DNA from: Atopobium sp. UBA2090
GTDB lineage: Bacteria > Actinomycetota > Coriobacteriia > Coriobacteriales > Atopobiaceae
NCBI GenBank assembly: GCA_002331575.1
Contig: DCZG01000057.1
Location: 205 to 31,686 of the forward strand
Direction of reading: 5' to 3'
Length of the DNA: 31,482 nucleotides
The translations under genes and the position numbers were made by a program. The notes beneath the pieces are model-generated. The model saw nothing but the letters and a program-made list of their open reading frames with translations, ran no database searches and was not told the DNA's origin. Shown here piece after piece: positions 15,232-23,186 of the stretch. Each line of letters opens with the position of its first letter. The stretch's first letter is position 1.

Positions 15232-15883
15232 GAGGAGCCTGGTGGTGTCAAAGGAAGATCTGCGCAAGAGGCTGCTTCTCGGATTCGTCGTCACGGCCCT
15301 CGCCCCGTCGTTTCTTGTCTTTATGGCGAGAGCCATCGCCGTCGTAAAGGTTTGCGTCAGCATGACGATCGTCTCGATTCCGGGGACGTTCATCATGCTG
15401 CGCCTCGTCCTCGATGACCGCGGATGGCGCACAGGAGTGCCACCGCGCCCGCTGCCCCTGTTGCCCCTCCTCCCACGCCCATGGCCACAACCTCGAACGT
15501 CTCGTTCCATAACGGTAACAGCTATACCGGTGGCGTTCCCGCTTCGGCGAGGGAGCACATCTGTCAGACGGAGGCTCAGGGCGACGCCCATCTCGGTGCC
15601 AAGCTGGCGTTCGCCGTGGCACTGCCCTACGTGGATGACGGGCCGTGCTGGTCGGTGCATGACCTTCAACAAGCATGCCCTGCTCGTGAACCCGAGCAAG
15701 ACCCTCTGCCGAATCCATGACCGCGACTCATCGAACCGCTGAAAGGCGATGCCGATGGCGTCTGGATGCAAATCATCGAGCCGTGTTTCAGCTATTCTCT
15801 GTCGGAGTGGTCCGAGGGCGAGCGTCGGCAGTGGCAGAGACTAGACGAAATCGACATCGTTGCCCTTGCTGAGACCTCCTGAT
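15232..15883 (+). pseudogene. Probable decayed gene for a membrane-associated protein
   Basis: No single open frame spans this stretch, but protein-like pieces follow one another in different frames. Frame 2 (from about 15232) gives LRKRLLLGFVVTALAPSFLV and then a second hydrophobic segment (VCVSMTIVSIPGTFIML). Frame 1 (from 15424) gives NVSFHNGNSYTGG and QTEAQGDAHLGAKLAFAVAL, and reaches a stop at 15718. The same frame then continues with VWMQIIEPCFSYSLSEWSEG to a stop at 15881-15883. The pieces suggest a frameshifted and interrupted coding region. No family is recognised, and chance open frames cannot be excluded. Confidence 0.35.
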
Positions 15884-15937
15884 TGCTGGGAGAGTACAAG
15901 TTCTGGAAGGGGTCCGTCGGTCACGCCACTGTCATTA

Positions 15938-15986
15938 CGTCTAAGCCCAAATTATGCCGGATAAATCTGACGTAGATTTATCCGGC
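15938..15986. repeat. Hairpin repeat with CGTCTAAGCCC tag, copy 1
   Basis: CGTCTAAGCCC (15938-15948) is followed by a perfect 13-bp stem: GCCGGATAAATCT (15956-15968) and AGATTTATCCGGC (15974-15986) around the loop GACGT. A related unit occurs at 16036-16071. Confidence 0.85.
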
Positions 15987-16035
15987 GTCTACCAGCGTTT
16001 TTGTTCCCGACGGGGATAGAATCTCCCCGATTTGG

Positions 16036-16071
16036 CGTCTAAGCCCGGATAATTTGGACGTGGATTATCCG
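16036..16071. repeat. Hairpin repeat with CGTCTAAGCCC tag, copy 2, containing a stop codon
   Basis: CGTCTAAGCCC (16036-16046) overlaps the stem CGGATAAT (16046-16053), which pairs with ATTATCCG (16064-16071) across a loop containing GGACGT. The right arm includes the last sense codon and the TAA stop (16065-16067) of the minus-strand AlbA_2 gene. Its layout matches copy 1. Confidence 0.75.
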
Positions 16072-17732
16072 AGAATCCATCCTGGGTCTTTGCCAATGCT
16101 CATGTACCGTATAGTCCCTTGTCGGCTGAGTTTACCGAGGAGATTCTTGACCTTGTTGCCTTTTTGGCCATCGGTGAGTTCGACCGAGAGCGCCGGATAG
16201 ACGATGGCGTTAAGGGTGGTACGGCTTGTCTTGCCATTCTTCTTGAGATAATCGGTGATGAGAGCACAGCAGTACTCATCCGACTGCCCGCGAGACTGGA
16301 GATAGTCGACCTGCGTTCCCGTGGCTCTTGCAACGGAGGCGGCAACTCTGAGATGAGGCTTTCTCCCCTCGACAAGCCCTTTTCCGCGCAGCCTGCGCAA
16401 CGTCTGGCTTGGAACGGGCCGACCCTTCTGAATCCTGTCCAGCGCGAGGACTTCTTCGAATGGGAGGTCGCTGTCCTGCATGAGAAGCTTAGTGTATCCC
16501 TCGTCGACCACGCGGCCGTAAATCGTCAGCTTGACCTCATTCGGAGTACAAAGGTCATAATCTGGCAGCGGAAGGTACCGGCTCGCCTGGGAACGATTTA
16601 TGTGCTCGATACCATAGCCAAGATGATCGATCATGTTCAGTTGTGTCATGGCTTGAACAAGGGTTGGATTGCGATATTGACGTGGCACGTGTCCGCCTAG
16701 GGCGTACTCATCAGGATTGCCTTCGAAGAATGAGCCCACGCTGACGAACTCGAGCCTGTCTGGATATTCAGTCACGCTGATTCTTGAGTGTCTCGAGTAG
16801 TCCTGATGCGCGATGCAGTTATGGATTGCCTCAAGAATGCTCTTCTGGTCATATTTCTCAACTTCGCGTTGAATCAACTCGTCTGGGGGGAGAAGCCTGA
16901 TCCTGATGTTTCTAATACGTCCGTAGAGTTGCGTAGTCGCCAAGACGAACGGAATGGTGAAGTGCTCATAGGCAGACTCCTGTCCGACGAGCCTCCACGT
17001 CAATTCTGCTAGCAATGGGTTGAGCAAGTAGGCAGACTCGGGCTTTCCAAGCAGCAAGATCGCAGCTCTGGTTAGCCCACGCTTGGTCATGACCCCGATA
17101 TGGAGAAGAAACTGCTCGTCCGTCCAGGACTCGATGGTCTCCCTGGAGATGCGCGAGGCGTTCTTCTCGGCGAAGGCCTCCCTTGCCACATTCATGGCCT
17201 CTGGCGAGAGGTCGGACACCTCGGCGTCCTCAACGATCTGGGCAGTCCAGTCGAGCAGTTGGTCCTGCCCGCGGATGGCGTCGAGCTTATCAAGGGACAG
17301 AGGGGTGAGATTCTCCCCGGCGCGAGCATACCAGTGCCCTTTCCATGCTATCGGCATGCCTTGGGGCGCTGCGGGTATCTCGAACATGATGACACGACCG
17401 TCAGGGTGAGTCACTTCTCTGATGCTGCGGAACGTCATGCTGGGCATCGTGCTGTCGTTTACCTGCTTCTTGAGACCATCAAGCCTCTTTGGGTCGGTTC
17501 GGTATTCAGTTCCGACGACAGACCTCGTCTTGTTCCTTACGCCGAAGACGAGCCAGCCGGAAGTCCGTTCCGCAAGGTTCGCTTCGTTGCTGAGCGCAGA
17601 GACGTAAAGGCCTATCTTATTGGTGTCGAAGTCGTTGCCAGCTTCTTTGAACTCAACGGTCTCGTCTTCCCAGTTCTCGATGAGGGACGAGAGGAGTTCG
17701 AGGTTTTTGTCGTTGGATGTTACCCCTGCCAT
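16065..17732 (-). CDS. AlbA_2/Schlafen-like ATP-binding protein with C-terminal winged helix
   Basis: A 555-residue cytoplasmic protein. The N-terminal AlbA_2 domain (about residues 12-150) contains ENWEDETVEFKEAG, GWLVFGVRNKT and WYARAGENLTPLS. The middle has an ATPase-like C-terminal helicase-type region with ILEAIHNCIAHQDYSRHSRISV and LGYGIEHINRS. The last 130 residues look like winged-helix modules. Family members are annotated as transcriptional regulators or ATP-binding proteins, and some belong to mobile or defence-associated sets. ATG at 17732 has GGAGG about 7 nt upstream. The gene is clearly richer in A/T and in rare-type codons (ATA, AGA, TTG) than its neighbours, which suggests acquisition. 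It is monocistronic. Confidence 0.85.
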   Translation of the reverse strand: MAGVTSNDKNLELLSSLIENWEDETVEFKEAGNDFDTNKIGLYVSALSNEANLAERTSGWLVFGVRNKTRSVVGTEYRTDPKRLDGLKKQVNDSTMPSMTFRSIREVTHPDGRVIMFEIPAAPQGMPIAWKGHWYARAGENLTPLSLDKLDAIRGQDQLLDWTAQIVEDAEVSDLSPEAMNVAREAFAEKNASRISRETIESWTDEQFLLHIGVMTKRGLTRAAILLLGKPESAYLLNPLLAELTWRLVGQESAYEHFTIPFVLATTQLYGRIRNIRIRLLPPDELIQREVEKYDQKSILEAIHNCIAHQDYSRHSRISVTEYPDRLEFVSVGSFFEGNPDEYALGGHVPRQYRNPTLVQAMTQLNMIDHLGYGIEHINRSQASRYLPLPDYDLCTPNEVKLTIYGRVVDEGYTKLLMQDSDLPFEEVLALDRIQKGRPVPSQTLRRLRGKGLVEGRKPHLRVAASVARATGTQVDYLQSRGQSDEYCCALITDYLKKNGKTSRTTLNAIVYPALSVELTDGQKGNKVKNLLGKLSRQGTIRYMSIGKDPGWILG

Positions 17733-17972
17733 ACGTACCTCCGAGATTTTTAACTTGTGTCTCAGTATACGGCGGCTGGTGTTCGCTCTTCGCGGGCGAC
17801 ATTCTTGCCGCTACGCTCGGCGGGAGATTCTTGATTCTGGAGGGGCGCTCCCCATCCGTTGACCTGTGCCAAGACCACGGTGCGAAACGATTCGAAAGTG
17901 TGCCTGGATGGGAGGTTGCGTCTGGCACGAGGCCGAGAGATGCATCGGCGCGCGGTGTGGTCCGAGACGGCT

Positions 17973-19232
17973 CTAGTAGTGTCGGCCGTATCCTCCGCCG
18001 AAGCCGCGGCCGCGGCCCTTGGAGCCGCTGAACATCGTGCGCGTCGGCTTGGCGGTGCTGCGGCCGGGGTTCGGTACGATGCGCGTGCCGTCGTAGTCGA
18101 AGTCGGCGAGGTCCCACATGGGGACGAGCTTCTTGGTGAAGTACTCGATCTCGCGAAGCGGGCTGATCTCGTCGGGGGCGACGAAGGTGTAGGCGTGCCC
18201 CGTGGCGCCGGCGCGTCCCGTGCGGCCGATGCGGTGCACGTAGTCCTCGGGGTCCATGGGAACGTCGAAGTTGACCACGGCGTCGATGCCGCTCACGTCG
18301 ATGCCGCGGCTCATGACGTCGGTGGCGACAAGGACCTGGCACTTGCCCTCGCGGAACTTCTCAAGGGCCTTCTCGCGCGCCTTCTGCGGACGGTCGGCGT
18401 GCATGACGTCCACCTTCACGCCGGCGTTCTTGAGCGTCTTGCTCACGTCGTCCACGCGATGCTTCGTTCGGCAGAAGACGAGCACGCGGTCGGGCTTCTC
18501 GCCAGACGCTCCGCCCGAGCGGAGCAGGGCCTCGAGAAGCTGGGTCTTCTGTCCCTGCGTGACGGGGCAGAGGTGCTCCTCGACGGTGTCGGCCGTCTCG
18601 CCCACGCGAGCGATCTCGACGTAGGCGGGGTCGGAGAGCATGGCGTCGATGGTGCTCTTGATGGACGGCGGGATGGTCGCCGAGAAGAGCAGCGTCTGGC
18701 GCTTGGAGGGTAGCGCCTGCATGATGCGGCGGACGCTCGGCCAGAAGCCCATGTCGAGCATGCGGTCCGCCTCGTCGAGCACGAGCGTCTGCACGCCCGA
18801 GAGCTCGACGTGGTTGTGCTCCATGAGGTCGATGAGACGTCCCGGCGTGGCCACGAGCATGTCGCAGCCGCGTTCGAGCTCCGCGATCTGGGGGTCGAAC
18901 TTGGCGCCTCCCATGACGATGACCACGCGCTGGCCGGTCCTCTCGCACACGACCTTGCAGACGCCGTCGATCTGGGCGGCGAGCTCGCGGGTCGGCGTGA
19001 CGACGAGGGCGTGGGGGCCCTTGCCCTTCACACCCGCGATGAGCTGCAGCGCGGGAAGCGCGAACGCGGCGGTCTTGCCCGTTCCGGTCTGTGCGGAGGC
19101 GACGACGTCACGCCCCTCGAGAACGAGGGGGATGGCCTGCGCCTGAACGGGGGTGGGCGTCTCGAAGCCAAGGGATTCGACGCCCGAGAGTATTTGCTCG
19201 TTTAGCCCGAGCTCGGCAAATGAAGTAGACAT
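17973..19232 (-). CDS. DEAD-box ATP-dependent RNA helicase (RhlE-like)
   Basis: A 419-residue RNA helicase with every core motif. The Q-motif region is FAELGLNEQIL with TPVQAQAIP. The others are AQTGTGKT (I), PTRELA (Ia), TPGR (Ib), DEAD (II), SAT (III), VLVFCRTKHR (IV), ATDVMSRGID (V) and HRIGRTGRAG (VI). The tail is short and ends GRGRGFGGGYGRHY, an RGG-like RNA-binding tail. It probably unwinds structured RNA in ribosome assembly or mRNA turnover. No good Shine-Dalgarno precedes the ATG at 19232. A CATACT box lies 7 nt upstream of that ATG, so a leaderless transcript is possible. It is divergent from metA. Confidence 0.95.
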   Translation of the reverse strand: MSTSFAELGLNEQILSGVESLGFETPTPVQAQAIPLVLEGRDVVASAQTGTGKTAAFALPALQLIAGVKGKGPHALVVTPTRELAAQIDGVCKVVCERTGQRVVIVMGGAKFDPQIAELERGCDMLVATPGRLIDLMEHNHVELSGVQTLVLDEADRMLDMGFWPSVRRIMQALPSKRQTLLFSATIPPSIKSTIDAMLSDPAYVEIARVGETADTVEEHLCPVTQGQKTQLLEALLRSGGASGEKPDRVLVFCRTKHRVDDVSKTLKNAGVKVDVMHADRPQKAREKALEKFREGKCQVLVATDVMSRGIDVSGIDAVVNFDVPMDPEDYVHRIGRTGRAGATGHAYTFVAPDEISPLREIEYFTKKLVPMWDLADFDYDGTRIVPNPGRSTAKPTRTMFSGSKGRGRGFGGGYGRHY

Positions 19233-19324
19233 ACATATGAGTATGGGGCAATGGCGCGGGCTTTGCTAGGATGCACAGAGAAACCAGCAGGTGACCACCA
19301 ATGCTGGCCGTCAGTCTCGTCTCC

Positions 19325-19365
19325 GCCTCGCACGAGACGGATATACTATGTCCGTACGTTGAGGC
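19325..19365 (+). promoter_or_regulatory. Hairpin and possible -10 box in the metA leader
   Basis: Nested pairs GCCTC/GAGGC (19325-19329, 19361-19365) and ACGGA/TCCGT (19337-19341, 19351-19355) surround TATACT (19342-19347). It could be a promoter element or a leader hairpin. It does not match a known methionine riboswitch pattern. Confidence 0.35.
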
Positions 19366-19482
19366 ACACCGAGAAGGACTCCCGAATGAGCTGGAACAGG
19401 ACGCACATCGTTCCGATGACGCTACGAATGCGCATGGCGTAGCCTTCCGCATCCGTCCACCTGCCAGCAAGAGAGAGCCACC

Positions 19483-20439
19483 ATGCCCATCAACATCCCA
19501 GACGGACTACCCGCCAAGAGGATCCTGCACACCGAGAGAATCTTCGCCCTCGAGGAGGAGGTCGCCGCCACCCAGCAGATCCGCCCGCTCCGGGTCGTCA
19601 TCCTCAACCTCATGCCCACCAAGGTCGAGACCGAGACGCAGCTCCTGCGCCTCATCTCCAAGTCGCCGTTGCAGGTGAGCTGCGACTTCATGCGCGTCTC
19701 GTCCCACACGTCCACGCATGTCTCGCAGGACCACCTCGTGAAGTTCTACGACACCTTCGATACCTTCCGCGACAAGAACTACGACGGCCTCATCATCACC
19801 GGTGCGCCCGTGGAGCAGATGGCCTTCGAGGACGTGGACTACTGGAAGGAGTTCTGCGAGATCGTCGACTGGTCCCAGGAGCACGTCTTCTCGACGTTGT
19901 ACCTGTGCTGGGGAGCGCTCGCCGGCCTCTACCACCTCTATGGAATCCCCAAGAAGGACCTGCCGAGCAAGCTCTTCGGCGTCTTTCCGCAGCGGCTCTG
20001 CGACGAGTACAACTTCCTCACCAACGGCTTCGACGAGGTGCACAACATGCCGCACTCACGCCACGCCGCCGTCGACGTCAATGAGCTCGCCACCCATCCC
20101 GAACTGCAGGTCCTTTCCGAGGGCTTCACGAGCGGACCGGCAATCATCGCCACGCGCGACTTCCACGAGATCTACGTCACGGGGCACTTCGAGTATGGGC
20201 GAGACACGCTCTCCGACGAGTTCTGGCGCGACTTCCACAAGGGGCTGCCCATACGGGTCCCCGAGAATTACTTCCCCGACGATGACCCCGAGAACCAGCC
20301 CATCTTCACGTGGCGCGCCCACGCGAACCTGCTGTACCGCAACTGGCTCAACTGGATCTACCAGATGACCCCGTACGAGTTCGAGGAGATCCCCTCCGAG
20401 ATCCGCCGTCTGCACGAGCACGTCGCCGACAAGTTCTGA
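19483..20439 (+). CDS. metA: Homoserine O-acyltransferase (MetA family), predicted acetyl-CoA type
   Basis: A 318-residue cytoplasmic enzyme for the first committed step of methionine synthesis, acylation of L-homoserine. The catalytic triad is visible: Cys142 in LYLCWGAL, and His235 and Glu237 in VTGHFEYGRD. Residue 111 is Glu (TGAPVEQMAFE). In this family Glu111 goes with acetyl-CoA use and Gly111, as in E. coli, with succinyl-CoA. The product is therefore predicted to be O-acetylhomoserine despite the metA name. The Shine-Dalgarno is weak (AGAGAG). The stop codon abuts a GGGGACAGG palindrome at 20440. Confidence 0.95.
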   Translation: MPINIPDGLPAKRILHTERIFALEEEVAATQQIRPLRVVILNLMPTKVETETQLLRLISKSPLQVSCDFMRVSSHTSTHVSQDHLVKFYDTFDTFRDKNYDGLIITGAPVEQMAFEDVDYWKEFCEIVDWSQEHVFSTLYLCWGALAGLYHLYGIPKKDLPSKLFGVFPQRLCDEYNFLTNGFDEVHNMPHSRHAAVDVNELATHPELQVLSEGFTSGPAIIATRDFHEIYVTGHFEYGRDTLSDEFWRDFHKGLPIRVPENYFPDDDPENQPIFTWRAHANLLYRNWLNWIYQMTPYEFEEIPSEIRRLHEHVADKF

Positions 20440-20498
20440 CCTGGAAAAGGGGACAGGTTACTTTTCCAGGTGCTCTATTCCGGCGTTTTGGCGAGCGG
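20440..20498 (+). repeat. GGGGACAGG interspersed palindrome, TGGAAAA-stem type (copy 2)
   Basis: CCTGGAAAA (20440-20448) and TTTTCCAGG (20462-20470) enclose the core. The tail GGCGTTTTGGCGAGCGG follows. The first base is the base right after the metA stop codon, so the palindrome would form the start of the 3' untranslated RNA. Confidence 0.9.
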
Positions 20499-20590
20499 CG
20501 CGAAGTGGTGCTGGGCTGCGTACGCGACAAGGGCGTGGACTACCGAGAAAACGCGACCTGCGCGGCAATCTGCTGGGCGGTGGTCTCCGC

Positions 20591-20717
20591 GCTTCCCAAA
20601 TGAGATTTCGTTCTTGATATAACGCATCCCGTCTGGCTCTGGCGAGAAAAGCCCAGTTGGCGCTTCTCACGCGAGGCGGCGTGCGCTATATCAAGAGCGC
20701 AATCTCATTTGGGAAGC
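20591..20717. mobile_element. 127-bp element with 35-bp terminal inverted repeats (MITE-like or large hairpin)
   Basis: The left arm (20591-20625) begins GCTTCCCAAATGAGATT and contains CTTGATATA. The right arm (20683-20717) is its reverse complement at 32 of 35 positions. The 57-bp interior has no open frame. No clear target-site duplication is seen, so the mobile nature is inferred from structure only. Confidence 0.55.
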
Positions 20718-20821
20718 GGGTGCGTGGGCCATGGCCGTGAGTCCCGCCGCCCCGTTAACGGGCATTCTGCGCCGAGACCGACGCGTCCACTGGCCTTGTG
20801 CTGCCGGAGCCAGACGGGATG
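20625..20821. repeat. 19-bp inverted repeat nested around the MITE-like element
   Basis: CATCCCGTCTGGCTCTGGC (20625-20643) is matched by its reverse complement at 20803-20821 with one mismatch. It adds to the palindromic architecture of the metA-mtlA gap. Positions 20499-20590 and 20718-20872 show no other feature. Confidence 0.6.
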
Positions 20822-20872
20822 TCCGTTACTCGCCCGGGCTCGGCTTCCGTACCCGCTCACAGACGCCCAGTC

Positions 20873-20931
20873 CCGTCTGCCGAAACGCCGGACTAGAAAA
20901 CCTGGAAAAGCAACCTGTCCCCTTTTCCAGG
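20873..20931 (-). repeat. GGGGACAGG interspersed palindrome, TGGAAAA-stem type (copy 3)
   Basis: CCTGGAAAA (20901-20909) and TTTTCCAGG (20923-20931) enclose CCTGTCCCC, so the core reads on the minus strand. The tail CCGGCGTTTCGGCAGACGG runs leftward. It follows the mtlA terminator directly, with the core on the mtlA sense strand, and is inverted relative to copy 2. Confidence 0.9.
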
Positions 20932-20959
20932 AAACCGCCCGGCTCGACGAGCCGGGCGG
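20932..20959 (-). terminator. Rho-independent terminator of the mannitol-type PTS gene
   Basis: CCGCCCGGCTC (20935-20945) and GAGCCGGGCGG (20949-20959) form a perfect 11-bp stem with a 3-nt loop. On the minus strand it is followed by TTT. It lies 10 nt after the stop codon. Confidence 0.85.
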
Positions 20960-20969
20960 CGCTACCAAT

Positions 20970-22844
20970 CTAGCCGATGATCTTGAGGAACTCGTCCTTG
21001 GAGCTTGCGTGAGCGAGCTTCTCGGCGTCCTCCTCGCTGCTCAGGGCCTCGGCGATCTTGGCGAGGACCTGCAGGTGCTCGTCGCCCTTGCCGGCGATGC
21101 CAAAGAGCACGTAGGCCTTCTCGCCGTCGAAGTCCACGCCGTCGGGGTACTGGAGGACGACGACGCCGGTCTTCTTGACGAAGCGCTTGGCCTCGTTGGT
21201 GCCGTGGGGAATCGCCACGCCGTTGCCGATGTAGACGCTGACCTCACGGTCGCGCTCGATCATGGCGTCGATATAGCCCTCGTCGACGCAGCCGCGGTCA
21301 ACGAGCATCCTTCCGCAGGCACGGATGGCGCTCTCCTTGTCGGTGGTGGTGCAGCCGAGGACGATGTCGTCGTTCGAGAGGTTCCAGGCGTCGGGGTCGG
21401 GCGTGCTCTCGATGGCCTTGGACGCGGCGTTCGTGGCGGCCACGGCGGCATGCTGCATCGCGTAGTTCGTGGTGAGCTGGGTCTGGAGCGCGTCGAGCGC
21501 TGGGTCGTTCAGGAAGTTGCCGATGATGACGACCTGCGCGGTGGCAGGGGAGCTCTTGCGTGCCCGCTCGGCGAGCATCTTCTGGCAGACGACCACGTCA
21601 GCGTCCGCAGGGACCTCATCGACGGAGGCGTGCTCGACATCGATGTCGGGACGGACCTCGCGGATGCGCTTGAAGAAGCGGGTGGCGCCCATTGCGGAGG
21701 AGCCCATGCCGGCATCGCAGGCGAAGACGATCTTCTTGATGGTTCCAGCGGCGATGGCGGTGGGGTCGACCGAGACGCCCGCGGCGGTCGAGGAGTCGAC
21801 GGTGCCGGCATCGCCGGTGTCGAGCACGGCGTCAGACCTGCGGACGATTGGCGCGGAGACGAGGAACGAGACGACTGCGGCGGCAGCGACGTCGAGCAGC
21901 ACGAGCAGGATCTGGGACTTGGGAGCCATGGAGACGTACGCGATGATGGAGCCGGGCGACGCGGGGCCGGTGAGGCCGAGGCCGAGCATGACGTCGAGAA
22001 GGATGGCCACGAAGTTGCCGGCGATGGGGCCGATGATGACCTTGGGGTTCATGAGCACATACGGGAAGTAGATCTCATGGATGCCGCCGAAGAACTGGAT
22101 GATGATCGCGCCGGGGGCGGACTGCTTGGTGGTCTGGTCCTTGCAGAACAGCCAGTACGCCACGAGCATGCCGACGCCGGGTCCGGGGTTGGACTCGAGC
22201 ATGTACATCATGGACTGGCCGGCGGTCTTGACCTGCTCGGCGCCGATAGGCACGAAGATGCCGTTGCCGATGGCGTTGTTGAGGAAGAGGACCTTGGCGG
22301 GCTCGATGAAGATGGCCAGCAGCGGCATCAGGCCGTTGTTGACGAGCACCTGTACGCCCGCGGTGAGCACGGCGAGAATGGCGCCCATGAAGGGCCCGAT
22401 GCCGTAGTAGCCGAAGACGCACAGCGCGAGGCCTATGAGGCCGAGGGAGAAGTTGTCGACGAGCATCTCGAGGCCGGCGGGCTTCCAGTCCTTAGCCCAG
22501 TTGTCCCACTTCTTGATGACCCAGCCGGCGAGCGGACCCATGAGCATGGCGCCCATGAGCATGGTGTAGTCGGTGCCCATGATGGCGCCGAAGACCGCGA
22601 CGGAGCCGATGACGCGGCCGCGCTTGCCGGCGACGGCATAGCCGCCCTGCCCGGCGATGAGCACCGGGATCAGGTACTTGAGCATGGGGCCGATGATCGT
22701 GGCGAGCTGCTCGTTGGGGAACCAGCCCGTCTTGAGGAAGATTGCCGTGAGGAAGCCCCAGGCGATGAAAGCGCCGATGTTCGGCATGACCATTCCTGAC
22801 AGGAACTTGCCGAACTTGGCCACCTTCTCCTTCGTGTTTGCCAT
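20970..22844 (-). CDS. mtlA: PTS mannitol-type EIICBA, fused
   Basis: A 624-residue sugar importer and phosphorylating protein. The N-terminal EIIC membrane domain (about residues 1-340) starts FGKFLSGMVMPNIGAFIAWG and has the substrate-site motif GGIHEIYFPYVLMNP. An EIIB domain follows, with its active Cys in IVFACDAGMGSSAMGA (about 385). An EIIA domain closes the protein, with the phosphorylatable His in NGVAIPHGTNEAKRF. The order C-B-A matches E. coli MtlA. The start at 22844 has AAGGAGAGG upstream; an extension to 22976 covers promoter sequence. Expected product: mannitol 1-phosphate, or another hexitol phosphate. No MtlD dehydrogenase gene is in the window. The divergent dehydrogenase may take its place. 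Confidence 0.93.
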   Translation of the reverse strand: MANTKEKVAKFGKFLSGMVMPNIGAFIAWGFLTAIFLKTGWFPNEQLATIIGPMLKYLIPVLIAGQGGYAVAGKRGRVIGSVAVFGAIMGTDYTMLMGAMLMGPLAGWVIKKWDNWAKDWKPAGLEMLVDNFSLGLIGLALCVFGYYGIGPFMGAILAVLTAGVQVLVNNGLMPLLAIFIEPAKVLFLNNAIGNGIFVPIGAEQVKTAGQSMMYMLESNPGPGVGMLVAYWLFCKDQTTKQSAPGAIIIQFFGGIHEIYFPYVLMNPKVIIGPIAGNFVAILLDVMLGLGLTGPASPGSIIAYVSMAPKSQILLVLLDVAAAAVVSFLVSAPIVRRSDAVLDTGDAGTVDSSTAAGVSVDPTAIAAGTIKKIVFACDAGMGSSAMGATRFFKRIREVRPDIDVEHASVDEVPADADVVVCQKMLAERARKSSPATAQVVIIGNFLNDPALDALQTQLTTNYAMQHAAVAATNAASKAIESTPDPDAWNLSNDDIVLGCTTTDKESAIRACGRMLVDRGCVDEGYIDAMIERDREVSVYIGNGVAIPHGTNEAKRFVKKTGVVVLQYPDGVDFDGEKAYVLFGIAGKGDEHLQVLAKIAEALSSEEDAEKLAHASSKDEFLKIIG

Positions 22845-22928
22845 TCCCTCTCCTTTCGTCGTGCAAATGTACCATCTCGTGACTGCTGACTTCGCGTGCC
22901 GCGGCCGGTGACTGGATGGGCGGATGCC

Positions 22929-22992
22929 TGTCATTTCACTGTTGCGCCGCCAACTAAGAATCTGTTGAAATGACAATAATACCGTCGCAACA
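22929..22992. promoter_or_regulatory. Nested inverted repeats in the mtlA/dehydrogenase divergent region
   Basis: TGTCATTTCA (22929-22938) pairs perfectly with TGAAATGACA (22966-22975). TGTTGCG (22940-22946) pairs with CGCAACA (22986-22992). A TATTAT box for mtlA reads on the minus strand at 22976-22981. These are good operator candidates for the nearby DeoR regulator. No -35 box could be placed confidently. Confidence 0.5.
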
Positions 22993-23100
22993 ATAATGCA
23001 AGAGCGACCTCGGATTACGGTCGAACGGTAGGATAATTCGGGTAAACGCGACGTAAATAGCCTATATACTGCGTGATTACCAAGAATCCCATCTTTTTGC

Positions 23101-23148
23101 TTGACAACAACTCGCGAGGCACTATGCTGGCTTCAGTTGTTAAAACAA
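23101..23148 (+). promoter_or_regulatory. Promoter and operator-like site of the dehydrogenase gene
   Basis: TTGACA (23101-23106) and TATGCT (23123-23128) are spaced 16 nt apart. TTGTT-aa-AACAA (23137-23148) overlaps the predicted transcription start and resembles a repressor site. The rest of the divergent gap holds no gene. Confidence 0.65.
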
Positions 23149-23186
23149 AAGCGTGGCACCAGACCACGCAGACAAGGAGGCACCAG

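Noticed and set aside
15125..15742. Single intact 205-codon gene
   Set aside because: The frame passes through the GGAATA repeat, and protein-like signal jumps to another frame after about 15420, so it is treated as a probable decayed gene.
19233..19482. SAM riboswitch in the metA leader
   Set aside because: I could not find SAM-I, SAM-II or SAM-IV consensus blocks; only a small nested hairpin is present.
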